A stretch of 64,000 bases of DNA from Caecitellus pseudoparvulus (lineage: Eukaryota > Bigyra: Bicosoecida). Below, in pieces: positions 17,913 through 28,485 of the stretch. Position numbers and translations under genes: made by a program. The stretch's first letter is position 1. Every line of letters starts with the position of its first letter. The notes under the pieces were generated by a model that worked only from the letters and a program-made list of their open reading frames with translations, searched no databases and was not told the origin of the DNA. The stretch lies in assembly GCA_965644315.1 (NCBI GenBank), contig CBFFRQ010000056.1:186001-250000 (forward strand), written 5' to 3'.

Positions 17913-20603
17913 ATGGCGGGTCAGATCACCTCACGCACCTTGCCCCCAGCCCATGCGAGCAGCCTCGTGAAGTTGGACCCAACCCATGCACTGTATGTGG
18001 GTGGGTGGAACCGGGGGTACATTAATGGCTCGGAAGTGGACACGTACCTGTTCGAGGCGCACGTTTTAGAGGTGGTGCGGGGAGGCAGCGGGTCGCCACG
18101 AGTCGAGCGAAAGCCCTGCCTCGTGAGGGACGGCGGTGGCGCCCTGACGCACCCACGTGACATGCCCTCAGGGCTGCTTGCGCAAGGCGTCTTCTGGACG
18201 TGGGGCGGCGGGTCGTTGTGGAGTGATGACGCCATCCAGAAGGACATGCTCGTGCTGCACCCTTCCTGGGCACAGCCTTCCGCCCCGCCTGTGGAAACAG
18301 AGCCTGCAGCGAGTACCCCCAGTGCTCAGCAAGCTGCTGAGTCACCTCCGCCTGTCACTGCTACCACTCTATGGGCTGATGTAACGTGGGACATCGTGCG
18401 GTGCTCTGGGCCGAGCCCCGGCCGACGACAGGGCCACTCCTTCACCCTGCTGCCCAGCGACAAGCCCGTGTTCGGGACGATGCCACGGGCTGGCACGTCC
18501 CATGCGCTGCTCATGGGCGGCCAGTCTCGTCGTGGGTCCCACAACGACGTGTGGCTGGCGCGGCTGTCAGCAAGAGTCACTCTGGGCGGGCGCACCAGCA
18601 AGTGGGACGCATGCTTCCACAGAGTGCAGGGAGGGGGCCAGCCGGGCCGCCTGCACTTGGAGGTTGCCTGGGAGCAGTTGCAGCCGCATGGAGATCCCCC
18701 CCCTCCCCGCATGGGGCACAGTGCCGCGTGGTCGAACGGGTCTCTGTGGGTTTTCGGTGGCGCCAGGTGGCAGGCGTACGACGCGACAACACACAACGAC
18801 ATCAAGCGCTTGGATGGCGAGGCGATGGAATGGGTGGGAAGAGGAAGGATGCCAAGCCACGCTGCCGTGAGCGAACCGTCAGAGGCCCCCGCCCAGGACG
18901 CAGAACAGGCCAGCCTGCCGGGTCGGCGCCGAACACGCAGCCAACGCGCAGCAGCAGCCGCACCGCCTTCCGCCGACTCCTTGTGGCTGCCGGCACGCCT
19001 CGCCTGCTTGGCAGTGAGCAAATCCCGTGTGGAGGGCATGATGTGGCGCAACTGCATTCTCAGCCGCGGTGGGCCGGGGATGGTTCGGTGCCGCTGCGGC
19101 TTGTACTGCTGTGCGATTGAATCCGCCACACCGTGTGTGCTGCACCCACACTGGCAGCTGGAGCCAGTTGACATGGCGAAGCCTGGTGTGGCTGAGGAAA
19201 TAGCGAAACGAGATAACATTCTGCGGGTTCTCGTCTCCCAGTGCGACGCGTGGGGCCTCCTTGCCCCGAACTCCAACACCCGGTGGCCGCTCCTCCCAAC
19301 TGCAGCCCACCAGGACCACATTCACGACCCGAGAAACAAACACCCGTGGTACCCACGCTCGTCGCCCTGCCGACGATTTGCACATGCTTGGGTGGATATT
19401 GGGGACAGCAAGCTGATGCTGCATGGGGGGTGGGCCTTCCTCCGGGACGGGGGCTCCATGCCTGCATGGGAGGTTCCGCGGGCAGCCACACCTCACCCCG
19501 CTCACGCTTCAACGGCTGCACTGCCGCCACTTGCATCGCGAAGCGCACTGGTGCAGTACAGGGGAGAGGGTGAAATCGTGAAATCACCCGAGCCTGGCAG
19601 CCTGCGTGTGGGTGGCTCGGTGTTCATGCCGCTCACACACGTGTTCTGCACACGCACTGAGCACTGGCAGTCTCTTCGGGATGCCCTGCCGCCACACACC
19701 GCTGCCGCCATGGCAACCTATGGCCCGCGCATGGGGCACTCCTTCCTGGTCATTGACGACTTCCTTCTTGTGGTGGGGGGACACACCGGCTCCCACCCAG
19801 TCTCGGAGCCGCGCCTGTTGCCGCTGCGCCAGCGGCCAGACCTGCCGCCCTGCCCCCCGCCGATCCCCCTGCAAGCCACGCTGCAGAAGGGCAAAGCCGT
19901 GCCCTTTGACTTCACCATCCACGCCCAAGAGAGCGACTCGGCGCCGCAGTCTGTGCCCTGCCATGCTGTGCTGTGGCAGGCGGCGTCAGGCACCATGGCA
20001 GTTCGGGCGGCATCGGGGCTGCCGGACGCGTCCCCGAACAGCATCACAGTGCACGCCGCAGAAGCAGGCGTCTGGCAGGCCATCGTGGAGAGTCTGTATG
20101 ACTCCAGAGTGGCCCTGTCCTTCGCCCAGTGGCCACTGCAGAAACTGCTGGCCCTGGCCGCCGCCGTGGACGAGTGGGACGTGTCACACCTTGCGCCTGC
20201 CTTGGCGGGCGCGCTGTGCGAGAAAGTCACCCTGCAGACAGTGCGCGCGCTGGTGAGTGTGGCGGGGACGTATGGCGGGACACACCGCCTGCAGTGCGTG
20301 TGTTTGGAGTTCCTCGCGAACAACCTGCTGCCCCTGGTGGCGGAGGAGGTGGAGGCACTGCGAAGTGGCGCCACGGGGCTGTGCGCAGAGGAAACGCCCC
20401 TCCTGCTCGCCGCCAAGTGGCTCGCAGAAGCCTTGCCGCCGTACAAGGACGGCGAAGACATGCGGCAGTTCATTCTGCGGGAGCCGACGGAGCCACTCCC
20501 GTGCAGTCCGGTGTTCACGGCAGCCGTGCAGGTGTGGGTGTGGAGCCAGGCACAGCACCAACCTCCCGATTGGACCGCAGGGCGCCATCTTGCAGGGTTG
20601 TGA
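17913..20603 (+). CDS. Kelch-repeat / BTB domain protein
   Basis: The open frame codes 896 residues from the ATG at 17913. Kelch-type blades appear in order: ALYVGGWNRGYINGSEVD, RRQGHSFTLLPS...ALLMGGQSRRGSHNDVW, PPRMGHSAAWSNGSLWVFGG, CRRFAHAWVDIGDSKLMLHGG and GPRMGHSFLVIDDFLLVVGG. About 650 residues in, the chain continues with a BTB-like region (VPFDFTIHAQESD, then VPCHAVLWQAASGTM, ITVHAAEAGVWQAIVESLYD). A BACK-like helical part follows (WDVSHLAPALAGALCEKV). The blade-first, BTB-last order is that of LZTR1-like proteins, not KLHL, and suggests a substrate adaptor for a CUL3 ubiquitin ligase; this is inference. The first strand of the BTB may be divergent. It ends 61 bp from the convergent MNS1-like gene. 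Confidence 0.75.
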   Translation: MAGQITSRTLPPAHASSLVKLDPTHALYVGGWNRGYINGSEVDTYLFEAHVLEVVRGGSGSPRVERKPCLVRDGGGALTHPRDMPSGLLAQGVFWTWGGGSLWSDDAIQKDMLVLHPSWAQPSAPPVETEPAASTPSAQQAAESPPPVTATTLWADVTWDIVRCSGPSPGRRQGHSFTLLPSDKPVFGTMPRAGTSHALLMGGQSRRGSHNDVWLARLSARVTLGGRTSKWDACFHRVQGGGQPGRLHLEVAWEQLQPHGDPPPPRMGHSAAWSNGSLWVFGGARWQAYDATTHNDIKRLDGEAMEWVGRGRMPSHAAVSEPSEAPAQDAEQASLPGRRRTRSQRAAAAAPPSADSLWLPARLACLAVSKSRVEGMMWRNCILSRGGPGMVRCRCGLYCCAIESATPCVLHPHWQLEPVDMAKPGVAEEIAKRDNILRVLVSQCDAWGLLAPNSNTRWPLLPTAAHQDHIHDPRNKHPWYPRSSPCRRFAHAWVDIGDSKLMLHGGWAFLRDGGSMPAWEVPRAATPHPAHASTAALPPLASRSALVQYRGEGEIVKSPEPGSLRVGGSVFMPLTHVFCTRTEHWQSLRDALPPHTAAAMATYGPRMGHSFLVIDDFLLVVGGHTGSHPVSEPRLLPLRQRPDLPPCPPPIPLQATLQKGKAVPFDFTIHAQESDSAPQSVPCHAVLWQAASGTMAVRAASGLPDASPNSITVHAAEAGVWQAIVESLYDSRVALSFAQWPLQKLLALAAAVDEWDVSHLAPALAGALCEKVTLQTVRALVSVAGTYGGTHRLQCVCLEFLANNLLPLVAEEVEALRSGATGLCAEETPLLLAAKWLAEALPPYKDGEDMRQFILREPTEPLPCSPVFTAAVQVWVWSQAQHQPPDWTAGRHLAGL

Positions 20604-20664
20604 GCCCCCCTCCCCTCCCCCCTGCAGCGCAGGACAATGCATTGTGGGTGGCAGCGTCGCGGCG

Positions 20665-22293
20665 TCAGGAGCCGCCCCTCCGGGCCCCCTGCACCAGCCG
20701 CACATCCTCCTCCGATTTGAACACGCCCTTGGGCAAGTACCCCTCCAGTGCCGTCGCATGCTCCAGCAGCAGCCTGCGCCGAGCCTCCGCCACGACCCGG
20801 GCGCGGTACTCCTCCTGAGCCGCCGCCTCGGCAGCTGCACGCTCCTCTGCTGCCTGCTGGGCCTGGTAGGCCGACATGCGTTCCCGCTGCTGGGCGGAGA
20901 TGTCCGATTTGAACTGCTCCCGTGCCGCCGCCCGTGCCTTGGCTGCCTCCGCCTCCGCCTCCTGCTCCGAGGCCAGGCGGTCCAGGAACTGCTTCACCAG
21001 CTCCGCCTCCCGTGCCGCCTCCTCTGCGCGCTGGGCCTCCTGCAGGCGCTTCTGCGCCTCCACCGCCTGCCGCATCTCCCGCCGCGCCTCAACCGTGGCA
21101 GCTTCCCGCGCCGCAGCCTCAGCCCGCGCCTTGGCCGCCGCCTCCTCCTCCACGATGACCCACCGCAGACGGTCCTCCTCCTCCTCCTGCCGCCGGCGCG
21201 CCTCCTGCTCCTTCACGATGGCCTGGTACGCCTGCTGCTTGCTGGCCAGGTCGGCGTGCTTGGCAGCCGCCACTGCCTCCCGCTGGGCTGCCTGCGCCTC
21301 CAGATACTGCCGCTCCGCCAGCTCCGCGTCACGCTCCGCCTGGCGCTGAGCCTCCACGTGCTGTGCGCGCTGCACCTTGAACTCGTCGATGAGGGCGCGT
21401 GTGTGCGCTTGCTTCTGCGCGCGGGCGGCGGCCGCCTGCCGCTCCTCCTCAGCGATGCGGGCGACGACGGCGTCCACCTGCGCACGCTCACGGGCCGCCT
21501 GCTCCTCGCCCTCCACGAAGCGCTGCATCTCGCGCTGGCGAATCTGGTCCTTCACCACCGCTGCATCGGCACGCTTGGCTGCAGCTGCCTCCGCCTCACG
21601 CTTGGCCTCAGCCTCCAACACGCGAGCCCGCTCAGCCTCCATGGCCGCGTCCATGGCAGCGTCAGCCTTCGCTTCCTCCCGCCGAATGGCATCCTGCTCT
21701 TTGCGCTGCTCGGCCAGTTCTTTGTTTGCGTACGCTTGCTGTGGGGGGCAGGGTGCGCTGTCCGTGAGGCGAGGGCGCACAGCGTTTCCGGGTGAAACGC
21801 CAGCCAACCCCACGCAGCCACGCCACGCACCTTCAGCAGCTCCTGCAGCTGTCTCAGCTCGGGATCCTGCTCACAGATGCGCTGCACGTCCTTCCTCCTG
21901 CTCTCCTCCTCGCGCTTGCGCCGCTCCAGCTCAATGGCGAGAGACTCATCCTGCTGCAGCCGCCTCTGGCGTTGGCGCTCAAACTTCGCCTTGTCCTGCA
22001 TGCCCTGCTCAAACATGAGCTCGCTGGCTCGCATGGCATGCTCATTTCGACGGCGTCGCTGTGCTATCTTGGTGTGCCTGCAGGCAGGGCGGGGCGGCGG
22101 GGTGGCGCTGCCGCGTGCCTGGCGCACCATCTGTCATCGCAAGCACGCACGTTGCTGCTGCAGCCGCCTGCAGCGTGCGCTGGCGAGCAAACTTCTCCAG
22201 GTCCGCGACACGTGCTTCCTCTGCACTCTTGCGGGCGATGCGCGCCTCGGCGGCGTTGGAGTACCTGCCCTCAGGCACCCAGGGGAACGCCAT
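20665..22293 (-). CDS. MNS1-like axonemal coiled-coil (trichohyalin-plectin homology) protein
   Basis: Three exons, 22293-22151, 22077-21831 and 21738-20665, are joined across introns of 73 (phase 2) and 92 nt to give 487 residues, close to the roughly 495 of animal MNS1. Nearly the whole chain is a Glu/Arg/Ala-rich heptad coiled coil. The N-terminal part has RRRRNEHAMRASELMFEQG, and the C-terminus reads RRRLLLEHATALEGYLPKG followed by VFKSEEDVRLV. This Leu-Glu-His-Ala...Leu-Pro-Lys-Gly-Val ending is the MNS1 signature. MNS1 is a microtubule inner protein of motile cilia doublets, so its presence argues for a flagellated life stage. Other TPH-domain proteins (CFAP53, TCHP) are alternatives but usually lack this tail. 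It is divergent from the kinase gene. Confidence 0.75.
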
Positions 22294-22812
22294 GGTGACG
22301 ATGTCGAGCCTGCCGCAACGCCGATGAAACTCCCAGCTGCACCGGTGCAGAGTAGCGCTCCCTCACCTTTGCCGTGCATGCCTCACATGCACAGGGACTG
22401 TTCGCTGTGCAGGGTGCGTGGTATCTGCTCGGGGGGGGCGATTGCACACCCCCTTTCGCAACGTAGCCGAGGCCCAGCCTTCCGTGGCAGGCGAGCTATC
22501 CAAAAAGGCCAGGCCGGCATGCCAGCCGGGGATCGGCGAGGACACACTTGGGCCGGGGTGGCAAAGTCCACGCCGCCCGCCGCCTCTTCACAACACGACG
22601 CCCACACACCAACTTGAAGGGGACTTCGCTCTCCCCGCCGTCCGCCACGTCCGTGTCGGCGAAGCAGGGCTGCCTTTGGGGCACCTGCCTCTCGTGCGGG
22701 CTGTTGCAGGTGCTGGCTGCAGCAGCGCCAGGCTGCAGCGCCTGCCGTGAAGGCGACGCCACACACTGCCCTCCCACACACGGACGCTGTGTTGGAGAGT
22801 GACGTGCTGGCC
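22294..22812. promoter_or_regulatory. shared promoter of MNS1-like(-) and kinase(+)
   Basis: This 519-bp gap between divergent start codons has no recognised motif copy and no convincing open frame beyond shadows. Confidence 0.4.
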
Positions 22813-24952
22813 ATGGCTGGTGAGTGCTGGGAGGGCGCGTGGGCGGCGCTGCGCCACCGCACGGGCTGCTCCACATCACTCCTCGACGCGGCGCAGGAAA
22901 AGAAACCTCCGACGCCGCCTTTGTGGGCAAGGGCGGCCAGGGCCGAGTCTTCCTCAGCACACACAGAGGGAAGGAAACTGCCACGAAGGTGGTGCCTGCT
23001 GCCTCCCGGGCAGCGTCCGAAGCTGAAATCAGAGCGGTGCGTGCCCCACTCTCGCGTGCAAGAGAAATGCCTGCCGCCCTCACCGCGCGTTACGCGATGG
23101 CCACACCCCCTGCGGTGCTCCCCGGGCAGGTTCGAAGGCACAGAAATAGACACATTCATCTGGTGCCAGTGTACACTGTGTTTGGCTTTGACCCGGGGGA
23201 GGGCGCGGAAGGCCTTGTGCCTCCTGGCGAAGCCCAAGCAGATGACACGATTATCGTCATGGAGCGAGCTGTCGCGGACATTCATGTGATCATGAGCCAC
23301 AACACGCATGGACTGGGGGAAAGCGCCTTTGTGAGGGAGTGGGCCATGCAGCTGGGCCATGGTGCGTTGCGGTGCTGCTGCGTGTGGCGGCAAGTGCAGT
23401 GCAGCACGAGGTCCTCCTGCACGCCCGTTGCTCGCGCCCTCCCCACCCCGCAGCGCTGCGGTTCCTGCATGCACGGGGCATCGCCCATCGAGACATCAAG
23501 CCTGAAAACGTCCTCATCGGCCTGCAGGAGGGAGCGCAGGATGCCCGCCACGCGTTGCTGGCACTCACGGAGGCCGCCGGTGCCGGAGTCGGCGCTGCCG
23601 CAGAAGTGCCTGGCGCTGCTACTGATGTACCACGCGCTGCCACCGACCTGCCTGACGCCGGCATGCCACACGGCGCCACATCGGACACAGTGGACACCTG
23701 CTCCTCCGCTGCCTCTGTCAGCGTCGCGTCTGTCGCTCTGGAGCACGGCTTCGCGCCGACCGACCCGCTGCTGGGCCCCTGGCCTGCCGTGAAGGAGGAG
23801 CTGCTGCGCCTGGTGGGCACCGTGAACCGGAGGGGGGACCAGGCCGCGACTGTGGACCCGGCCGTGCGCAGCGCTGCCGTGCGGCGCCTGCGGTCCACGT
23901 TCATGGTGAAGCTGTGTGACTTCGGCAGCTCCGCCATCCAGCGCGGCAGCGAGGTGGGCCAGGCGCCCATCATGGGGCACTCAGCCTGTGGCAGCCGGCG
24001 CTTCGCGTCGCCAGAGGTGGTGCGGGCCATGGACATGGGCAAGCGACCTGAGATCGCGCACCTCATCTGGCCCGGCACGCTGGAGCAGTGGGACACCGTC
24101 GTGCAGCGGGGGTACGACGCCGCCGCCTGTGACGTGTACAGCTTCGGCCTGCTGGTGTACGCGCTGGCCAGCGGGCACCTGCCCTACGCCGCCGCGTCGC
24201 TGCAGGAGAAGATGTACCGGCGCTTCGTGGCGACGCTGTTCCCCCACGTGCGACACAGCGTCATCGGCGCGCCCGGCTCGGAGTTGTGGAGTGTGAAAGT
24301 GAACGGCCCCCAGCTGCGGCGGTGGCGGTGGCCGAGTCACTTCAGCCCCGCCCTCAAGCACCTGCTCATGCACTGTCTGTCCCCCCTGCCGCACGAACGC
24401 ATGACGATGGAGGAGGTGCTGCAGCACCCCTGGTTCGAGCAACCCCAATGGCGCCCGGAGGCGGTGCCGGACCCCCCCGCCGTACCCATTGAGGCTGCTG
24501 CTCGAGAGACGTCCAACCCGCCCCCCGCCGTGCCCAGCGTCACCCTGCCCGCACTGTCACCTGGCCCGGGGGGGGCCACCACCAGTGCTGGCATGCCGAC
24601 CCAGCACCGGCGTGGGGGCGCCGGTGGCAGCGGCAGTGTCACGCCTGGCCTGGGCAGTTCGGGGCTGGAGGGGGATGAGGACAGGGCCACCCTGCGATCA
24701 GCACAGGCCGAGCCCCGGGGCATGTCGGGCATGTCCAGTGTCTTCAGCAGCGGCGTGGGGTCCAGGGGCGGCTGGGATGACTCCTCGGGGCTGGTGTCGC
24801 CTGGGGCAGTGGCGGCGGCGGCGTCCCCTGCTCGAGCGGTGCTGAGTCCGCCGCGGCAGGGGGGGGCTCGGGCGCCGCAGCACCCCCCCCCCGCAGGCTC
24901 CACCCTCATGCAAACGCCACTGCCCGATGTTCTAGAGGGCACAGGGGAGTGA
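22813..24952 (+). CDS. serine/threonine protein kinase with large insert and disordered tail
   Basis: Four exons, 22813-22819, 22897-23036, 23130-23361 and 23454-24952, are joined across introns of 77, 93 and 92 nt to give 625 residues. The first coding exon is only 7 nt (Met-Ala-G). The 93-nt intron is 3n and stop-free. Kinase motifs are the glycine loop GKGGQGRV (residues 13-20), Lys33 in ATKVV, HRDIKPEN (138-145), CDFGSSA (from about residue 281), and RRFASPEVV in the APE position. A YDAAACDVYSFGLLVYAL helix follows, then HERMTMEEVLQHPWF. Between HRDIKPEN and DFG lies an insert of about 120 residues, Ala/Thr-rich, where most kinases have fewer than 20. The C-terminal 170 residues are Pro/Gly/Ser-rich. 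I cannot place it in a known kinase group; all catalytic residues are present, so activity is likely. Confidence 0.8.
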
Positions 24953-25011
24953 GTAGTGCGCTGGTGCCTCAATGCATGTCTGTATTTTGTGCCGTGCGGG
25001 GGCAGCTTACC

Positions 25012-28000
25012 ATGGGCGGTGGCTCAGACAGCTCAGGCAGCGATGCCGAGCGGGAGGGCGGCAGAACAGTGCTGCGGCGGCGGACGGGCCGCAGAGGGGG
25101 TAGGCGGCACCCAGCAGGGACTGGGCACCTGGATGCCACCGGGCAGCGTGCCAGTGGGCAGGTTGCTTACGACGATGAGGACGGCGGGGACAGCCTCAGC
25201 AGCTTCATCGTGAACAGTTCCGAGGAGGATGGGGAGGGGCTGGGGGATGAAGAGGGTGACCAGGCTCATGGCACTGTGGCCTCACCTCCTGCCTCTGCTC
25301 GGCGCCAGCGGCGCCCTCACTCAAAGCCATTTGCGCGCCGGCGTCGCCAGCCGCGGTCAAGGCCCGCTGCGCCCGGTGCACAACCGGTCGTGGACATTGA
25401 GAGCTCGGGTGATGAGTTTGTTGATGCTGTCACTGTCCGTAGCTCCAAGCCAGGGTCACGTCGGTCAGCACGGGCGGCGCGGGGACGCGCTGTGCGGGGA
25501 GCTCCGAAACGCCGTCGAAACGCAGGCAAGCTTACGGACGACGCCCTGCATGGCTATGGGGGGCTGTCAGACGACGGGTGGCTCGTGGCAAGCAACGAAG
25601 AGGGGGGCAGCAGCCAAGCCTCCGACGCGAGCACAGGCAGCAGCGACGACCAGTCACAGCCGGACGCGGCAGCCTTCACCCACGCAGGCCTGGACCGGGC
25701 CATGCGGGAGGCAGCTGAGGCAGTGGCACAGGACCGTGGCGTGGGCATCTGCACCTCCTTGGGCCTGCGCCCGGGCGGCGCGCTGCCGCTCCGGGACAAC
25801 ATGCACCTGTACGCGCTGTTCTTGCTGCTGCAAATGGTGTACCCCGGCACGCTGCCGGTGCTGCGGGGCCTGGCGCAGTGCCCTGACGCCCAGCTGTACC
25901 GCCAAGTGTGGAAGGCGGTGGAGGAGCCCCTGGCCTCCCGGCGCGAGGCGCTGTTCCACTCCTCTGTCTGGTCCCCTGCCCTGCGCAAGCTGGTGCACAC
26001 GCTGCCCCGCCTGCGGGTGCTCACGACGGAGCCCACCGACGCACTGTACATCCGGGACCCCGTGCTGCAGGACAAGTTCACGCGGGACCTGCTGGCGTCG
26101 CCACATGTGGCGGCGGCCGTGGCGGCAGGGCACCCTCCCCCCACACCCCTGCATGGCCTCTCCAACAAGTGTGGCGTCTGCCGCCGGCGGGGCGGGCACC
26201 CCTCACGAGTCACCCTCACTTTCTTCGGCCGCCGCCTGCCCCCAGGCGGCCTCGCGGACGACATCAACGCCACATCAAGCACGGGCAGCAGTGTTCTGGG
26301 TGTGCATGCGTCACAGCGCAAGCGCCTGGCTCGGCAGGTGCGTGCCCGGGGGCAGGCTGCAGCCGCCCAGGCCACCCGTGCAGTGGCTGCCGTGCTGCCA
26401 GGGCGCACTGTGGCGGGGGTGGGCCCCAGTGGAGGAGGGGGCTCGGACAGTGATGCCTCGTGGACCGACGTCGTCTTGGCAGACCCCCGCCGCCCCTCGG
26501 CACGGGTGGTCATCCCCCTCGCAAAGGGTGCCGGCGAGGTCCGCTGTGTTCCGGGTTGGGAGGCGGAGCTGCCACGGGGGCCGCAGAGTGCCACCCTGCA
26601 GCCAGGCACCCCTGCCACCGCGCAGGGGCAAGCTTTCTATGCAGTGGTGGCACCCCCCTCCTACACCCCCTCCTCTGACTCGGACTCGGATGGCGACGCC
26701 AGTGCCTCCAGCGGCAGTGCGAGTGGGGGGCGCCCGCGTCGGCGCCGCCTGACGGGCGCCGAGGCAAGTGGCCAGCATTTGCTCCAGGAGGGCATCCCGC
26801 GCCAGTGCCTCCCCCGCTGGATCGCCGCCGGCCGCATGTGTTGCCAGCGCCTGCGGGCGTACCACGCCACGTACCACTTCAAGTACAAGCTCTGCGCCGA
26901 CATCGCGCGCACCCTGCATGACTTCGCCTGCGAACTGGAGGAGGGCGCGGCGGGGGCTGCAGCCACAGCGCCCGCCGCCCCCGCTGCCAGCACGCCCCAA
27001 CTGCACCGCGCGCTGCTGGCGTCCGAGCCCGCCTGCCGCCGTCTGGAGCAGGTGGCTCGCACAGTGAAGCAGGCCTTCCTGCCCACCCTGCCAGACACGC
27101 CGCCGCCGCCGCCTGCGCCGGGGTATGAGGTGTTCCCGCCCCAGGCACCCGCCCTGGCGTACGGCGACCTGCCGCCCTACGCCCTCCCGCCGCCGCCGCC
27201 GCTGGCCTTCCTCCTCGCCATCACCCACACATCAGCCTGGCAGGCCCTCGTCCGGCGGTGGACCGCCCAGCACGAAGCCTTGAGCCGCCTCAGCAATGCC
27301 CGGTACGCCACCAGCGCCAGCGAGGCGGAGGGGCTGGATGCCGGCGGGCCGGATGGGGGGGTGGATGAGGAAGGCCTGGACGTGTTGGAGGATGCACTGG
27401 GCGCTGAGGTCCTGCCCTTGCCCGTGTGGGCCGCGGGGGAAGGCTGCAGGCCGCCCTTGGACCCCGCCGAGGCGGGCCTGGCTGGTGCACTGCCCCTGCG
27501 ACCCGAGGGCGAGTCTGCCAGTCCCAGCGGCGGGGGGGATGCCTGGACACGGGGGTTGACGCAGCACCCCCCCGCAGTGCTGCGCCTGCTGGCGGCGTGC
27601 TGCCTGGACACCTGCCCCAGAGTGCGCTCGGCATCGCTGGCGCAGGCGACGGCTGTGCTGCGCTCTTCCAAATCGGAACACAGGTCTGCCCAGGGGGAGC
27701 TGGCCACCGCCCTGCGGAGAGGGCAGCGGGCGCTGTCCAAGTGGGAGGCTGCCGCCACGGCATACCAGGTATTCCGCGAACACTGCCTGGAGGCCCAGCA
27801 GCTGTTGGCGGGGGGGTCCATGCTCAGTCCCGCCCAGGCCACGGCAGCCGTGCGGCAAGCCATCCTGACGCTGTCTTCCTCGGACAGCGGCAGCGACGAT
27901 GAGGGGGGGTCCGCCTCGGATGAGGGGGGGGTGGATGCCCCCGCCGCATGGGCCGCCACCCGGGCTCGCCGACACACCCTCTCCGCCTCCAAGCGCCGCC

Positions 28001-28485
28001 GAGCCCACCGCAAGGCCCGTGAGGAGTCCAGGGTCGGTGCCGCGTCGCCCCCCCCCACACCCCCTCGGGCCACTCGAGGCACCAAGCGCCACAGGCGGCC
28101 CGTAGCTGCTGCCGTGACGCCGCCTGGGGCAGGGGGTGTGGAGGAGGTGTCCACAGACGATGACACGCCACTGGCTGACCTGATCAAGCGCCGGCGGCCC
28201 CCCTCGCCGGCCTCGCCCGGTGGCAGCGACGCCTCCTCGTGGGCCAGCCTGCTGCTTCCCCCCTCCAAGTTGGTAGTGCACCCCCCTCCGGCTGCGCCAG
28301 AGCGCCCACACACCGCACAGCACAGCCTTGGTGTGTCCCGTGCGCCAGACACCTTCTCCCTGCTCACGCTGGATGCGGGGGCGGGGGTGCAGCTGCTCGG
28401 CTCTCAGGCTGAGCGGGCCATGCGCCGCCCCACCTCGCCCACCTCCGCGTCCAGCGGCGCGCCCTCGCCACAGTCCACTCTGTAG
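25012..28485 (+). CDS. DUF4211-like nuclear protein, acidic and disordered N-terminus
   Basis: An open frame of 1157 residues starts at the ATG at 25012, chosen for its strong context TTACCATGGG; the open frame continues upstream. The N-terminus is Ser/Asp/Glu-rich (DSLSSFIVNSSEEDGEG, ESSGDEFVDAV) with basic patches. A central folded part contains DNMHLYALFLLLQMVYP, REALFHSSVWSPALRKLV, CGVCRRRGGHPSRVTLTF and, after a 170-residue linker, CCQRLRAYHATYHFKYKLC. A 'FIVDD'-type acidic stretch plus CxxC...H..Y..KY is the layout of DUF4211 proteins of plants and fungi, so I propose that family. Its function is not known to me beyond probable chromatin association. The last 300 residues are again acidic, with basic RRRAHRKA. 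It starts 59 bp after the kinase stop on the same strand. Confidence 0.55.
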   Translation: MGGGSDSSGSDAEREGGRTVLRRRTGRRGGRRHPAGTGHLDATGQRASGQVAYDDEDGGDSLSSFIVNSSEEDGEGLGDEEGDQAHGTVASPPASARRQRRPHSKPFARRRRQPRSRPAAPGAQPVVDIESSGDEFVDAVTVRSSKPGSRRSARAARGRAVRGAPKRRRNAGKLTDDALHGYGGLSDDGWLVASNEEGGSSQASDASTGSSDDQSQPDAAAFTHAGLDRAMREAAEAVAQDRGVGICTSLGLRPGGALPLRDNMHLYALFLLLQMVYPGTLPVLRGLAQCPDAQLYRQVWKAVEEPLASRREALFHSSVWSPALRKLVHTLPRLRVLTTEPTDALYIRDPVLQDKFTRDLLASPHVAAAVAAGHPPPTPLHGLSNKCGVCRRRGGHPSRVTLTFFGRRLPPGGLADDINATSSTGSSVLGVHASQRKRLARQVRARGQAAAAQATRAVAAVLPGRTVAGVGPSGGGGSDSDASWTDVVLADPRRPSARVVIPLAKGAGEVRCVPGWEAELPRGPQSATLQPGTPATAQGQAFYAVVAPPSYTPSSDSDSDGDASASSGSASGGRPRRRRLTGAEASGQHLLQEGIPRQCLPRWIAAGRMCCQRLRAYHATYHFKYKLCADIARTLHDFACELEEGAAGAAATAPAAPAASTPQLHRALLASEPACRRLEQVARTVKQAFLPTLPDTPPPPPAPGYEVFPPQAPALAYGDLPPYALPPPPPLAFLLAITHTSAWQALVRRWTAQHEALSRLSNARYATSASEAEGLDAGGPDGGVDEEGLDVLEDALGAEVLPLPVWAAGEGCRPPLDPAEAGLAGALPLRPEGESASPSGGGDAWTRGLTQHPPAVLRLLAACCLDTCPRVRSASLAQATAVLRSSKSEHRSAQGELATALRRGQRALSKWEAAATAYQVFREHCLEAQQLLAGGSMLSPAQATAAVRQAILTLSSSDSGSDDEGGSASDEGGVDAPAAWAATRARRHTLSASKRRRAHRKAREESRVGAASPPPTPPRATRGTKRHRRPVAAAVTPPGAGGVEEVSTDDDTPLADLIKRRRPPSPASPGGSDASSWASLLLPPSKLVVHPPPAAPERPHTAQHSLGVSRAPDTFSLLTLDAGAGVQLLGSQAERAMRRPTSPTSASSGAPSPQSTL

